52,832 nt of DNA from a bacterium (GCA_900299345.1 OMJM01000060.1:1-52832); one strand, 5' to 3'; shown: positions 8,837-19,260, counted from the first letter of the stretch. Notes: generated by a model from the letters alone, not told the origin. Translations and numbers: made by a program.

Positions 8837-10582
8837 ATGCGTGTCATCCATACCGTTCTTGCCGTGTGGTTATGCGCACTGTGCGCTTGCACGCCGCAAC
8901 GGCACGTGGGTCATGTTTACCGCGGTGCACTGGCTTCGAACCTTAAAACTTTCGACCCGGCCCAGGCATCGGATGCCTATTCCAACCAAAGCCAGTTCCA
9001 GATTTACGAATGCTTGTACGAGTACAAATACCTCGCGCGACCGTATGAGGTTCAGCCCTGTCTCGCGTCTTCCATGCCCGTGGTCAGCGACAGTGGTACG
9101 GTTTACACCCTTCACCTGCGATCGGATGTCGAATTTCAGGACGACGCATGTTTTCCCAATGGCAAGGGACGCAAGGTCACTGCGCAGGATTTCATCTACA
9201 GCATCAAACGCCTGACCGATGTGCGCACGCAAACCTTTGGTTGGTGGATTTTCGATGGCAAGGTCAAGGGCCTCGACGAATTCCGGAAACTATCGGAAGC
9301 GCTGCCTCCCTTGCCGGATTCCATCCACCCGGATTTGTACAACCGTGAAGTCGAGGGGTTGCGTGCATTGGACGACACCACCGTGCGCATGGAATTGACG
9401 CGACCCTATCCCTATTTCAAGTATATCCTCGCCATGCCTTATGCTGCCATCATTCCGCATGAAGCCGTGGAATATTATGGCGAAGAATTCCTGAACCATC
9501 CCGTGGGCACGGGTCCGTTTGTGTTGAAGGAGTGGCGGCGAGGCCTGCGCCTGGTGTTCGAGCGCAACCCCAAATACCATCATGGATTTTATCCCTCCGA
9601 AGGCGAAGCGAGCGACAGCGCGGCGGGTTTGCTGGCCGATGCTGGAAAACCCCTGCCTTTTCTGGATCGAGCGGAGATTTACATCTTCGAGGAAACGCAA
9701 CCGATGTGGTTGAACTTCCTGCGCGGCAACCTCGACCGCAGCGCCATTCCCAAAGACAATTACTCCCAAGCTGTCACACCGCAGCGCGCATTGCGTCCCG
9801 AATTGTTTGAAAAAGGCATCCGTCTGCGCCGAATGCAGGAACTCGACATTACCTACATCTGCTTCAACATGGATGATCCCGCGTTGGGCAACGATCGCAA
9901 ACTGCGTCAGGCCATGCAACTGGGCTATGATGTGGAAACCGTCATCGACCGCTTTTACAACGGACGCGGACGCCGCGCCCAAAGCCTGATCCCCCCCGGA
10001 TTGTCCGGTTATGATTCCACCTTCAAAGGCCCCTATGGACGTTTCGATCCCGACGCCGCGCGCAAGCTGCTGGCCGAAGACGGACACCCTAACGGTACGG
10101 GTGTTCCGGAACTGAGTTATCTCACCGTGGCCAGCACGGATGCGCGGCAGCGTGGTGAGCATTTCGCACAGAACATGGCGGCCATCGGCATCAAGGTCAA
10201 GGTGGAATCCTGCACGTGGCCGGAGTATTTGGAACGTCTTCGCCGCAAAAAATTTCAGCTGGTCGGTGCTTCATGGATGGCGGATTATCCCGATCCCGAA
10301 AATTTTCTGCAACTACTCTACGGCCCCAACAAACCTCCGGGGGAAAACAACGCCAGCTACCAGAACGCCGAGTACGACGCCCTGTACCGGAAGATGGCAG
10401 TCATGTCCGACAGCCCGGAGCGGCTTGCAATCCTCCAGCGCATGAAAACCATTGTCAGCGAAGATTGCCCGTGGATTATCGTGGCGCATCGCACCGCGGA
10501 GCTTCTCGCCTTTGATCGAGTCAAGAACGTCAAATCCCATGCGGTGCTGGACGCGCCGCTCAAGTATTACCGGGTGGAATGA
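8837..10582 (+). CDS. Peptide/solute-binding lipoprotein (SBP family 5, DppA/OppA-like)
   Basis: A second family 5 binding protein of 581 residues, clearly different from the YejA-like neighbour. It has a lipobox LCAC (Cys18), the opening ALASNLKTFDPAQASD, a V.FQDDACFPNGKGRKVTAQDFIYSIKR motif and a C-terminal WMADYPDPENFLQLLYGPN segment found in OppA-like proteins. The ligand is probably a peptide, though family 5 also binds sugars and nickel. The stop overlaps the start of the permease gene (ATGA at 10579-10582). Confidence 0.88.
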   Translation: MRVIHTVLAVWLCALCACTPQRHVGHVYRGALASNLKTFDPAQASDAYSNQSQFQIYECLYEYKYLARPYEVQPCLASSMPVVSDSGTVYTLHLRSDVEFQDDACFPNGKGRKVTAQDFIYSIKRLTDVRTQTFGWWIFDGKVKGLDEFRKLSEALPPLPDSIHPDLYNREVEGLRALDDTTVRMELTRPYPYFKYILAMPYAAIIPHEAVEYYGEEFLNHPVGTGPFVLKEWRRGLRLVFERNPKYHHGFYPSEGEASDSAAGLLADAGKPLPFLDRAEIYIFEETQPMWLNFLRGNLDRSAIPKDNYSQAVTPQRALRPELFEKGIRLRRMQELDITYICFNMDDPALGNDRKLRQAMQLGYDVETVIDRFYNGRGRRAQSLIPPGLSGYDSTFKGPYGRFDPDAARKLLAEDGHPNGTGVPELSYLTVASTDARQRGEHFAQNMAAIGIKVKVESCTWPEYLERLRRKKFQLVGASWMADYPDPENFLQLLYGPNKPPGENNASYQNAEYDALYRKMAVMSDSPERLAILQRMKTIVSEDCPWIIVAHRTAELLAFDRVKNVKSHAVLDAPLKYYRVE

Positions 10583-11514
10583 TGCTGTCCTTTCTCGCCC
10601 GACGCACACTGCATGCCATTCCGACCTTGTTCGGAATCACCTTGCTGTTGTTCGTTCTGTTTCATTGGGTCGGCGGCAATCCGGTGTATCGCATGCTCGG
10701 CAAAAACGCATCGCCTGCGGAAATCACGCGCGTCACTCACCAACTCGGCCTGGACAAACCCCTGTGGCATCAATATCTGGATTACGTCGGCGGTCTGGCG
10801 CGTTGGGAGTTTGGACGCTCCTGGGAAACAAAACAACGTGTGTCGCAAATGATTTTGGATGGTCTGGGTCCCTCGATGTCTTTGGCCATTCCCGCGTTCA
10901 TTTTGTCCGCATTGTCCGCGCTGGCCGTGGCATTGATTGCCGCATTGTACCGCAACCGCTGGCAGGATCGCGTGCTGGTAGTATTGTCTGTGTGCGGCAT
11001 GAGCCTGAGCATGCTGGCCTTCATCATTGCGGCGCAATATCTCTTCTCTTTTCGCGCCGGCTGGTTTCCCATTTCAGGATGGGAACCGGGGCTGGTCGGA
11101 ATTCCTTATCTGTCTTTGCCCATCCTGATCTGGATTGCGGCGTCGCTCGGCGCTTCCGTCCGTTTTTACCGCGCCGTTTTCATCGAGGAAATCCGCCGCG
11201 AGTACGTAATCACGGCGCGCGCAAAAGGTTTGGCGTGGCCGCGCGTGTTGGTTCGTCATGTGCTGCCCAACGCCATGATTCCCATTCTGACGCAGCTCGT
11301 CATGGAACTGCCCATGCTCTTCACCGGTTCCTTGTTACTCGAAAACTTTTTCGGGATTCCCGGTTTGGGAAACATGAGCGTCAATGCCATCAACGCCTCG
11401 GATCTCCCGGTCATCAAGGCCATGACCTTCATCGGCGCCGTTCTGTACATTGCGGCGAATATCGTGGGCGACGTGCTATACGCGACATTTGATCCCCGGG
11501 TAAGGATTTCCTGA
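10579..11514 (+). CDS. ABC transporter permease, DppB-like
   Basis: The 311-residue OppB/DppB-class inner-membrane permease opens with FLARRTLHAIPTLFGI and has about six membrane segments. The EAA loop is YVITARAKGLAWPRVLVRHVLPNAM, and LLENFFGIPGLGNM precedes the last helices. It is translationally coupled on both sides, overlapping the binding-protein stop by 4 nt and the next permease start by 1 nt. Its partners are the binding protein upstream and the DppC-like permease downstream; no ATPase gene follows. Confidence 0.9.
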   Translation: MMLSFLARRTLHAIPTLFGITLLLFVLFHWVGGNPVYRMLGKNASPAEITRVTHQLGLDKPLWHQYLDYVGGLARWEFGRSWETKQRVSQMILDGLGPSMSLAIPAFILSALSALAVALIAALYRNRWQDRVLVVLSVCGMSLSMLAFIIAAQYLFSFRAGWFPISGWEPGLVGIPYLSLPILIWIAASLGASVRFYRAVFIEEIRREYVITARAKGLAWPRVLVRHVLPNAMIPILTQLVMELPMLFTGSLLLENFFGIPGLGNMSVNAINASDLPVIKAMTFIGAVLYIAANIVGDVLYATFDPRVRIS

Positions 11515-12362
11515 TGCGCGATCTCTGGGAAAAAATCCACAGGCGTTTTGTCCGGGACAAACTGGCAATGATTTCGGTAGTGATCATTGCGGCCTATGTC
11601 CTCGCGGGCATTTTGGCATTGCTCGGCATTCTGGCACCGGATTATGCCAAGCCGATCGGAGAAGCTTACGCACCTCCTTCATGGATTCATCCGTTTGGAT
11701 TCGATGTACTCGGCCGTTCCGTGTGGGAACGCTTGGTGCAAGGCATACGCGTGGCATTGGTCGTCGGTTTTTTCTCGACCTTTATCGCGATTCCATTGGG
11801 AACGGCACTCGGGTTGATCTCCGGATATTTCAGGGGTGTCGTAGATGCTTTTGTGGTGTGGCTCTACTCGACGCTGGATTCCATTCCTACCATCCTACTC
11901 CTGCTTGCTTTGGCATTGGTCCTGCCCACGGGAAAAGGATTGGCTACGGTATGCATCGCTCTGGGCGTAACTTCATGGGTAAGTTCATGTCGCGTTGTGC
12001 GTGGAGAAGTGATCCGTCAAAAGGAACTGGATTACGTGCGGGCTGCACGATCTTTGGGTGCCTCAGGCCTCCGAATTCTTTTCGTGCATATCCTGCCCAA
12101 CGTGATTCACCTCGTACTGATTCAGGCATCTCTGGTTTTCGTCTACTCCATCAAAAGCGAAATCATCCTGTCATACCTTGGTGTAGGGGTCCAGAATTTC
12201 CCCAGCTGGGGAGTGATGATCGACGATGCCCGGTTGGAGCTGGTGGGTCGGGGGGTTTGGTGGCAATTCGCAGCGGCTACAGCCGCTCTTTTTGTTTTGG
12301 TACTCGCCTTCAATATCTTCAATGACGCCCTGAAAGACACATTGGATTCGCATAAATACTGA
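11514..12362 (+). CDS. ABC transporter permease, DppC-like
   Basis: This is a 282-residue OppC/DppC-class permease. The N-terminal cytoplasmic helix and TM1 are followed by the PFGFDVLGRSVWERLVQGIR motif, five more membrane helices and the EAA loop YVRAARSLGASGLRILFVHILPNVI. It ends the plus-strand operon. The 116 nt that follow (to 12478) are AT-rich, contain no gene and no convincing terminator, and separate it from the convergent aspartate kinase gene. Both importers in this cluster must borrow ATPases encoded elsewhere. Confidence 0.9.
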   Translation: MRDLWEKIHRRFVRDKLAMISVVIIAAYVLAGILALLGILAPDYAKPIGEAYAPPSWIHPFGFDVLGRSVWERLVQGIRVALVVGFFSTFIAIPLGTALGLISGYFRGVVDAFVVWLYSTLDSIPTILLLLALALVLPTGKGLATVCIALGVTSWVSSCRVVRGEVIRQKELDYVRAARSLGASGLRILFVHILPNVIHLVLIQASLVFVYSIKSEIILSYLGVGVQNFPSWGVMIDDARLELVGRGVWWQFAAATAALFVLVLAFNIFNDALKDTLDSHKY

Positions 12363-12478
12363 TTTTTTGTGCACTTGGTTGCTGAAAATCTCTTAATTTT
12401 TGGACCGAAAACACACAAGCTGGGCTATGTTACATTTAGTCACTAATATCAGACCTACAAACAGGCCATTCCGAAACT

Positions 12479-13804
12479 TTAGTCTTTCGTCGTTCGCGTC
12501 ATTTCTCCATAAAGGGCGCGAATGGCTTTTTCATAATCCCCGTTGGCCACACCAACGATGATGTTCAACTCCGAAGCCCCTTGATCAATGATGCGCACGT
12601 TCACCCTGGCGTCGGCCAGGGCCTTGAACACGCGCGCCGCCATTCCGGATTGGCGGGCCATGCCTTCTCCCACCACGGCGATAAGGCTCAACTCATGTTC
12701 CGTGTCGAGATTGTCCGGTTGTAAAATCCGCAAGACATCCTCGCGAATCGCCTCGGACTTGTCGCCGATTTCCTCGGATGCCACCACGACGCTCATAGTG
12801 TCGATGCTGGTCGGACAATGTTCGATACTGACCTGATGGTTTTCGAAAAGTTCAAGAAACTTCCGGGCGAAGCCGACCTCTTTGTTCATCATCGTCTTCT
12901 CGACGCTGAACATGGAGAAATTCTTCTTGCCTGCGACCCCGGCAATGTCATAGCGCGTCACTTCGGGAAGCTTGGATACGATCATTGTTCCCGCGTCGTC
13001 CGGCTTGTTGGTATTGCGGATGTTGATGGGAATGCCCGCCTCGCGCACCGGTGCAATGGCTTCGTCGTGAAAGACGCTGGCGCCCATGTAGGAAAGCTCG
13101 CGGATCTCGCGATAGCTCACGATGTCCAAAGGATGAGGGTTCTCCACGATGCGCGGATCCGCCATGAGCAGTCCCGAGACATCGGTCCAGTTCTCATACA
13201 GTTCCGCTTTTGCGGCGCGCGCGGCAATCGCTCCGGAAATGTCGGAACCGCCGCGCGAAAAAGTCTTGATCCGGCCCTTGGCATCCGCTCCGTAGAATCC
13301 GGGCATGACATAGCGCTTTGATGGATCGGAAAACAACTTGCCCAACGCGTCGTAGCTTTTTGGATCGAGCCGCCCGGCCTTGTCGAAGAAAATCGCCTCG
13401 CCGGGTTCCACGAATACAGCGTTGAGGAATTTCGCCATCAACCGTCCGGAGAAATATTCGCCGCGTGATGCAATGAAATCACGATCCACACCGTCAACAA
13501 TCTGACGGTGAAATTTTTCCATCTCTTCGGCAATGCCGGCATTCAATTTCAGCTCTTTTTCGATCTCAAGGAACCGATCCCGGATCAGAGAAAACGGAGA
13601 GTCGACAGGCATGCCCTTTTTCGCCAGTTCATGGCAGAGATAGAGCAGATCGGTGAGCTTGGCTTCACCGGAATGGCGCTTGCCCGGCGCGGACACGACG
13701 ATGACGCTGCGGCGCTTGTCTTTTTCCAAAATGGCCTGGATTTTCAAAAACTGACGGTGATCGGCCACGCTGGAGCCGCCGAATTTGGACGCAATGCGAT
13801 TCAT
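12479..13804 (-). CDS. lysC: Aspartate kinase
   Basis: Aspartate kinase phosphorylates L-aspartate in the first step to lysine, threonine and methionine. The 441-residue protein starts with the kinase motif KFGGSSVAD, has FSRGGSDISGAIAA near residue 190 and the WTDVSGLLMADPRIV segment, and ends in two ACT-type regulatory domains (from about residue 290), which implies feedback control by an end product. The ATG at 13804 is preferred over an upstream TTG at 13813. It is 23 nt behind the DHH gene on the same strand. The next enzyme, Asd, is 14 kb away. Confidence 0.93.
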   Translation of the reverse strand: MNRIASKFGGSSVADHRQFLKIQAILEKDKRRSVIVVSAPGKRHSGEAKLTDLLYLCHELAKKGMPVDSPFSLIRDRFLEIEKELKLNAGIAEEMEKFHRQIVDGVDRDFIASRGEYFSGRLMAKFLNAVFVEPGEAIFFDKAGRLDPKSYDALGKLFSDPSKRYVMPGFYGADAKGRIKTFSRGGSDISGAIAARAAKAELYENWTDVSGLLMADPRIVENPHPLDIVSYREIRELSYMGASVFHDEAIAPVREAGIPINIRNTNKPDDAGTMIVSKLPEVTRYDIAGVAGKKNFSMFSVEKTMMNKEVGFARKFLELFENHQVSIEHCPTSIDTMSVVVASEEIGDKSEAIREDVLRILQPDNLDTEHELSLIAVVGEGMARQSGMAARVFKALADARVNVRIIDQGASELNIIVGVANGDYEKAIRALYGEMTRTTKD

Positions 13805-13827
13805 GGGGGACAAAACTAAAAACTGGC

Positions 13828-14817
13828 CTAGGCGCTGGCGTAACGTTCAAAAAACTTGCTGATGAATTCGGAAAGGCGGGCTTCCGGAAGGTGGTTGATG
13901 CCCGCGGCCAGCACTCGGCCGCCGCCTGTGGGAAATTCCAGGGCGAGACCAGATGCTGGCGGAATCTCTTGATTACGCTGGCGCGGAGCACGGATGGAAA
14001 CCTGATAAGCACCATCATTCAAAGGATGCAATACAGTCACAGCGCATTCCGGATTTTGAAGGGACAGGCGATTCGCCAGCGTCGCGCCCAAACGCCGCGC
14101 CCAAGGTTTACGCGGCAAGCGATATACCACAGCTCCCACACGCTGTTCAAAAGGTGCGAGCCCCTTTGCACGAGCTTCGTCTTCCTGGAATTGCGCTCTC
14201 AACTCGGGAATGATTCCACCATTGCGAATGAATTCGATCGGATCGCGGAATGACGACAATCGTTGCGCAATTTCCAGCGGTGGAAAAAGAACATCGGCTT
14301 CGGTTTCGCCATAAGCGTTGTAGTTCAGCAACTCTCCGGCTTCGCGCAATTCCGCAATCTCGCTGTCGGAAATGTTGAGCGGTTTCAACAAAGCTTCAGC
14401 GGCTTCCGGGACGTTGTCGCCAAACGCGGCTATGGCCGCCCAGCGCGGATCGGAACCGGGCAAGGATGCATGCACCAATAGAGCCGTGCAGGTTCCCTTT
14501 GCGTTGACGATGGTGGTTTTAAGGTTTGGATAGGTGGGAATTTGACCCGCTTCGTGGTGATCAAACCATGAAATCCGGAACCGGGGGTTGTCCAGCAATT
14601 TCGAAAGCGCTTCTCGATTGGCATCCAGACTGATGTCGAAGACGTGGATACTGGCAGTTTCGAGTGGGGGAATATGTTCCAAAAGTACTATTTGGCGTTT
14701 TAGACCTGTCACACGTAAATCAGGTACAATCCCTGAAATCGCCATTAAATGCTGACTCAGAATGCCGTCGGCATCTCCGTTGAAAACAAAAACTACCGGA
14801 ATTGAAGATGAAGACAT
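13828..14817 (-). CDS. DHH-family phosphoesterase
   Basis: The 329-residue cytoplasmic protein belongs to the DHH/DHHA1 superfamily. It has FNGDADGI (Asp15, Asp17) and WFDHHEAG (Asp86-His87-His88) for Mn2+ binding, and a C-terminal DHHA1-like segment with GGGRVLAAGIN. Family members include RecJ, NrnA-type oligoribonucleases, cyclic-dinucleotide phosphodiesterases and exopolyphosphatases. The sequence alone does not decide among these. It is probably co-transcribed with lysC and diverges from the membrane pyrophosphatase gene across 131 nt. Confidence 0.82.
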   Translation of the reverse strand: MSSSSIPVVFVFNGDADGILSQHLMAISGIVPDLRVTGLKRQIVLLEHIPPLETASIHVFDISLDANREALSKLLDNPRFRISWFDHHEAGQIPTYPNLKTTIVNAKGTCTALLVHASLPGSDPRWAAIAAFGDNVPEAAEALLKPLNISDSEIAELREAGELLNYNAYGETEADVLFPPLEIAQRLSSFRDPIEFIRNGGIIPELRAQFQEDEARAKGLAPFEQRVGAVVYRLPRKPWARRLGATLANRLSLQNPECAVTVLHPLNDGAYQVSIRAPRQRNQEIPPASGLALEFPTGGGRVLAAGINHLPEARLSEFISKFFERYASA

Positions 14818-14948
14818 GCGTGGGTTTGTAATTTTCCCGGACTCATTTTGTTCGGGATTTCATCCGGAAAAATATTTCCAGAAACTCCCAAAGACGAATC
14901 ATTTGCGCCAAATCCCGGAAAAGTTCCGGATAACGGCGAAAGGAACTC

Positions 14949-17024
14949 ATGGACGGCAGTATCGAACTCCCCCTTCTTCTTGGATTGCTCGGAGGGATTG
15001 GGGCGCTGGCTTTTGCGATCTGGAAATCGCGCTGGATTCTGGCCATGACGGTACCGGATGAAAAACTTTCGCGTATCGGCGGTTACGTTGCCAAGGGCGC
15101 GATGGCGTTTTTGATGCGCGAATACACGGTGCTGCTTCCTTTTGCGATTGCGGCGAGTCTGCTTCTGCTGTTCGGAAATCACGGCGTCTTGAAATGGGAG
15201 GCGCTGACGTTCCTCATTGGCGCAGCGTGCTCCGCACTTTCAGGTTATTTCGGCATGAAGGTTGCGACCCAGGCCAATATGCGCACGGCATGGGCGGCAC
15301 GCACCAGCTTGAACGACGCGTTGAAGGTTTCCTTCGCGGGCGGCTCGGTAATGGGAATGAGCGTGATGGGTCTCGCCCTTCTCGGCATCACCTGCATCAT
15401 GGCTTCGACCATCCACATCTTTGGACACGATTATGAAAGCATGACCAACCGCGCATTGCCGATTCTTTCCGGGTTCGCTTTGGGCGCGTCGTGCATCGCG
15501 TTGTTCGCGCGCGTGGGCGGAGGCATTTACACCAAGGCCGCCGACGTGGGCGCGGATCTGGTGGGTAAAGTCGAAGCCGGAATTCCCGAGGACGATCCGC
15601 GCAACCCCGCCACTATCGCGGATAATGTGGGCGACAACGTCGGCGACGTGGCCGGCATGGGCGCGGACCTTTACGAATCCTTCGTAGCCTCGGTGCTCGG
15701 TTGCATGATTCTCGGCCTCTCCGTCGACGCTCCAGCCGAATTGAAAATCCGGTTGTGCCTGTTGCCGCTGGTGCTGGCTGCCGGAGGCGTGGTCGCTTCC
15801 GCCGTGGGTATGTGGTTCGTGCGCGTCAAGGAAAATGGATCACCGCAAGCCGCATTGAACAAGGGTTCGTTCGTCGCGGCCGGTTTGGCCGCCGTGTTCA
15901 GCTATCCGATCTTCCGTGGCTGCCTGGGAAGTGGAACCTTCAACGGCAACGCCGGCGCGGACAATCTGTTCTGGTGCACTGTGATCGGCGTAGTCGGTGG
16001 AACCATCATCGGTTTGCTGACCGAATACTTCACCGGAACCGGACGCAAGCCCGTCAACACCATCGTCAAGGCCTGCGAAACCGGACCGGCCACAACGCTC
16101 ATCACCGGCATGGGCGTGGGCATGACTTCGACCGCTTTGCCCGTGATCACCATGGCAGTGGCCGTGTTCCTGAGCTATTGGCAGGCGGGATTGTTCGGCG
16201 TGGCCGTGGCCACCATCGGCTTGCAACTCACGCTCGGCATTCAACTGGCCGTGGACGCCTTCGGTCCCGTTGCAGACAACGCGGGCGGACTTGCGGAGAT
16301 GGCGGAAATGCCACCTGGTACACGCGCCAACACGGACAAGCTCGATGCCGTGGGCAACACCACCGCCGCCATTGGAAAAGGTTTTGCCATTGCGTCGGCC
16401 GCGCTGACATCGGTCGTACTCTTCTCCGCCTTCAAAGCCGAGACCGGAATCAAGTCCGTGGAAATCACGGATCCCATGGTGTTGATCGGATTGCTTCTGG
16501 GTGGAACCATGCCGTATCTGTTCTCCTCCATGTGCATGATGTCCGTGGGGCGCGCGGCGTTTGCCATGGTCGAGGAAGTGCGCCGACAGTTCCGCACCAT
16601 TCCCGGCCTGCTCGCGGGCAAGGCGGAACCGGATTACGCGCGTTGCGTGGACATCTCCACCCAGTCGGCGCTGCGCGAGATGCTGCTTCCCGGAACGCTG
16701 GCGATTCTTTCGCCCGTGGCCATAGGATTTCTGGGCGGCGTTCCCATGTTGATGGGATTCCTCACCGGTGTCACCGCTTCCGGCGTGGCGCTGGCAATCT
16801 TCATGGCCAACACGGGCGGCGCCTGGGATAACGCCAAAAAAACCATTGAAACCGGCGTGAGCGGCGGCAAGGGCTCGGACGCGCACAAGGCCTCGGTGGT
16901 GGGAGACACGGTCGGCGATCCCTTCAAGGACACGGCCGGGCCTTCGTTGAATATCTTGATCAAGCTGATGGGCGTCATGTCGGTGGTGATTGCACCGATC
17001 CTGCGCCGCTTCTGGGGGTATTGA
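14949..17024 (+). CDS. hppA: Membrane-bound ion-translocating pyrophosphatase (K+-dependent type)
   Basis: The 691-residue integral membrane enzyme, with about 16 helices, hydrolyses PPi and pumps H+ or Na+. The substrate-binding segments are intact: [45 protein letters not shown], and near the C-terminus [17 protein letters not shown]. The motif [10 protein letters not shown] carries Ala where K+-independent enzymes carry Lys, which marks the K+-dependent class. Together with the Glu in ADLYES this leaves Na+ pumping possible, so ion specificity is not settled. A good AAAGGA ribosome site precedes the ATG. An unknown gene starts one nt after its stop. Confidence 0.96.
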   Translation: MDGSIELPLLLGLLGGIGALAFAIWKSRWILAMTVPDEKLSRIGGYVAKGAMAFLMREYTVLLPFAIAASLLLLFGNHGVLKWEALTFLIGAACSALSGYFGMKVATQANMRTAWAARTSLNDALKVSFAGGSVMGMSVMGLALLGITCIMASTIHIFGHDYESMTNRALPILSGFALGASCIALFARVGGGIYTKAADVGADLVGKVEAGIPEDDPRNPATIADNVGDNVGDVAGMGADLYESFVASVLGCMILGLSVDAPAELKIRLCLLPLVLAAGGVVASAVGMWFVRVKENGSPQAALNKGSFVAAGLAAVFSYPIFRGCLGSGTFNGNAGADNLFWCTVIGVVGGTIIGLLTEYFTGTGRKPVNTIVKACETGPATTLITGMGVGMTSTALPVITMAVAVFLSYWQAGLFGVAVATIGLQLTLGIQLAVDAFGPVADNAGGLAEMAEMPPGTRANTDKLDAVGNTTAAIGKGFAIASAALTSVVLFSAFKAETGIKSVEITDPMVLIGLLLGGTMPYLFSSMCMMSVGRAAFAMVEEVRRQFRTIPGLLAGKAEPDYARCVDISTQSALREMLLPGTLAILSPVAIGFLGGVPMLMGFLTGVTASGVALAIFMANTGGAWDNAKKTIETGVSGGKGSDAHKASVVGDTVGDPFKDTAGPSLNILIKLMGVMSVVIAPILRRFWGY

Positions 17025-17025
17025 G

Positions 17026-17814
17026 ATGTCGTCGTACGTGAACCGTCTTTATCAGATCCTGTATCCCAACCAGGGATTGGTCGCCTCGCAGCTGACGCCC
17101 GAGGAATTCGCCCGGCATTATCTCATCGGTTCGGTGCGGCATTACAGCGGCAAGCTGGTGTTCGCGGAAATCGATCCCTCCTTCCGCCACCCTTATTTCA
17201 ACATCGAGGAAATCCTGACGCACATGGTGCCGCATGAGGACGGCTCTCCCAAGCGCACCAAGTTCATCTGTTCCTACCGTGTGATGGAGCATATGGACTT
17301 CAACGCCATCCAAAAGCTGTACCTCACCACTTCCGAAGCACATGTGCTGGAGCTGGTGCCGGGTAAATACGACAAGGCCCACCAGCCGGGCTTTTTACGC
17401 ACCTATGCGGAAATCGCCCCGCTCAGCATGCTCGTGATGTCGCCCATGAACTTCCCGGACTTCGGACGGTTCATCACCGAACCGGGCAACGGCAAGGGCT
17501 GTCCCAAGCTGTTCTACACCCAGATCGATCTCAACATCGAGGAATTCCTTTCCGCCTTCGAAAGCAATCCTTTCACACAGGCGCCATTCCCGTTCCTGCA
17601 TCCCTCCAAGCTGCGCGACGCCATTCTTTCCATGAAGGCCGCTCCGGCGAAGAAAGCCAAGGGCCTTTCGCTGTTCTGCCCGCTCGATCAGATTTCCTTC
17701 AAGCGCATCCGCCACGGATTCATGTTCTCGTCGCAGGAGGGTTACAAGTTTTTCCCCATGCCTTCGGCGCACGAGATCGAAGAGAAGAACTTCAAGTTCT
17801 GGCAGGGGATGTAA
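17026..17814 (+). CDS. Conserved-looking protein of unknown function coupled to hppA
   Basis: The 262-residue protein has no signal peptide and no membrane helix, and I recognise no domain. It looks like a globular soluble protein with many aromatic residues and several short conserved-looking blocks ([54 protein letters not shown]). The start is ATG at 17026, one nt after the pyrophosphatase stop, so co-translation is likely. Codon use matches its neighbours, so it is a real gene. It converges with the beta-barrel gene, the two stops abutting at 17814/17815. Confidence 0.82.
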   Translation: MSSYVNRLYQILYPNQGLVASQLTPEEFARHYLIGSVRHYSGKLVFAEIDPSFRHPYFNIEEILTHMVPHEDGSPKRTKFICSYRVMEHMDFNAIQKLYLTTSEAHVLELVPGKYDKAHQPGFLRTYAEIAPLSMLVMSPMNFPDFGRFITEPGNGKGCPKLFYTQIDLNIEEFLSAFESNPFTQAPFPFLHPSKLRDAILSMKAAPAKKAKGLSLFCPLDQISFKRIRHGFMFSSQEGYKFFPMPSAHEIEEKNFKFWQGM

Positions 17815-18441
17815 CTAGAAACTGTACCGCGCCCCGATACTGCTGGTGATGATGTGAGGCCAGCCGGGGATGTTGCTGAAGATCAGGCTCACGTTGCGCT
17901 TGACCTTCCACTCCAATTCCATGTTTCCGCCATACCAGATGAGTCTGGATTGGAACGCGTCGTTGGTGAGCGTTTTCCCGTAGAAGGTATCCCCGGTATA
18001 ATTGGCGACGCGCCCGTTCCAGTTCTGACGCCACACCAAGGTCGGGCCGATGCCGATCCGGAATGCAAATCGCTCGCCCAATGCCAGATTGAAATGCGGA
18101 CCGAGATGGAGAAACCCCGCCCAAACGTCCGAGCAATCCTTGTTCAAGGAGGCCGATCCCCGGACTAACACGGCCATCGGCGTATTGGAAAAATGGTAGG
18201 CGTACCAGTCGAGATCCAATTCGCCGCCCAGCAGCAGAACCCAATATGCCCCGTCATCCAACTTTCGCGGATAGGCATCGGTGTGATCCCCGCCACCGGG
18301 ATGATAGGTGAGGCCGGTGAACAGCAGATTGGCCCCGAAACGGTTGGTGTCCTCGGAACCGGCGCGCACGGAAACAGCCGAAAAGGCCAGCAGCAAGGCG
18401 GCCAAAAGCGCGGAGGGAATGCGGGACCGATTTGGATTCAT
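17815..18441 (-). CDS. Secreted protein, probable small outer-membrane beta-barrel
   Basis: The 208-residue protein has a clear signal peptide (cleavage likely after VRA near residue 27). The mature part is built of alternating amphipathic strands (FGANLLFTGLTYHP, YWVLLLGGELDLDWYAYHF, HFNLALGERFAFRIGIGPTLVWRQ, LIWYGGNMELEWKVKRNVSLIF) and ends in Phe (SIGARYSF), the usual C-terminal signature of an outer-membrane barrel. About eight strands are expected. An enzymatic role such as lipid A deacylation cannot be shown from sequence. Confidence 0.72.
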   Translation of the reverse strand: MNPNRSRIPSALLAALLLAFSAVSVRAGSEDTNRFGANLLFTGLTYHPGGGDHTDAYPRKLDDGAYWVLLLGGELDLDWYAYHFSNTPMAVLVRGSASLNKDCSDVWAGFLHLGPHFNLALGERFAFRIGIGPTLVWRQNWNGRVANYTGDTFYGKTLTNDAFQSRLIWYGGNMELEWKVKRNVSLIFSNIPGWPHIITSSIGARYSF

Positions 18442-18541
18442 GGCTCTTGGACGCCTCCGGTGCCGGTTTGGTAACCCTGTGGTTTTGCGACTCGGACGAG
18501 AATTTACTTTAGATCACCATTCGCACTCAGAGGGGCCCCTT

Positions 18542-19210
18542 ATGGATTCCCAATCCTCCTTCAGCCTCGTCGTCGGTCTCAACCTGCTGTTGGGCGCCAT
18601 CCTGTGCTTCGCGGGATATTTCGTATCCCGCGCCCGCATCCTCCTCGGCTTCATCCTCGGTTGCGCCCTGGCGGCGAACATTGCGCTGGGGGTTTCGCAA
18701 AACGCATGGGCGGCCATGATCGCCGGGTTGGTCGGCGGAGCCATTGGAGCCTTGCTGTCCGCTGTGTTTTATTTCTTCGGTATCTTCCTGATCGGCGCGT
18801 TGCTGGGCGGATTTTTGGGCCAGCTCGTCTCTGCGGCCTTCATGCACGGCGAACCGCAACCGGCCATCGTTTCTATCGCGGCACTGGTCGGCGGCGGCGC
18901 GGCGTTGATCTTCCGCAAGTTGCGCATCATGGCGACCATCTCCGCGACGGCGATGTGCGGCGCCGGGTGCATGGTGTTCGGAATCCTGATCTTTGTGCTG
19001 ACAAAATCTGCAGGGCCGATCGCCAACTTCGATCTGTTCTCCCGCCACGGGAAATTCGCAGGGTATTCGTTGTTGCTGGGATGGATCGCGCTGTCGATCG
19101 TGGGGGTGATGGTGCAGTATCGGCTGCTGCCGGATCCGGAGAAGAAGGCGGTGGAGAAACAGATGGACTCTGCGGCCACGTCGTGGGATGGGGATTCGTC
19201 GAAAGTGTAA
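18542..19210 (+). CDS. Multi-pass membrane protein, DUF4203/TMEM198-like
   Basis: The 222-residue protein has about seven closely spaced hydrophobic helices rich in Gly and Ala. The Gly-patterned helices (GFILGCALAANIALG, GLVGGAIGALLSAVFYFFGIFLIGALLGGFLG) resemble DUF4203/TMEM198 proteins. The tail from about residue 195 is charged and cytoplasmic. Function unknown. An AGAGGGG sequence about 8 nt upstream supports the ATG at 18542 over a longer in-frame reading from 18308, which would overlap the divergent barrel gene. Confidence 0.72.
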   Translation: MDSQSSFSLVVGLNLLLGAILCFAGYFVSRARILLGFILGCALAANIALGVSQNAWAAMIAGLVGGAIGALLSAVFYFFGIFLIGALLGGFLGQLVSAAFMHGEPQPAIVSIAALVGGGAALIFRKLRIMATISATAMCGAGCMVFGILIFVLTKSAGPIANFDLFSRHGKFAGYSLLLGWIALSIVGVMVQYRLLPDPEKKAVEKQMDSAATSWDGDSSKV

Positions 19211-19260
19211 GAGAAGTTATTCGATAATATTGTGCTACGGGAAAGACTGAGAAGCAAAAA

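Noticed and set aside
15701-16886. Long open frames on both strands across the pyrophosphatase gene
   Set aside because: They are Arg/His/Gly-rich shadows caused by the GC-biased codon use of hppA and have no motifs.
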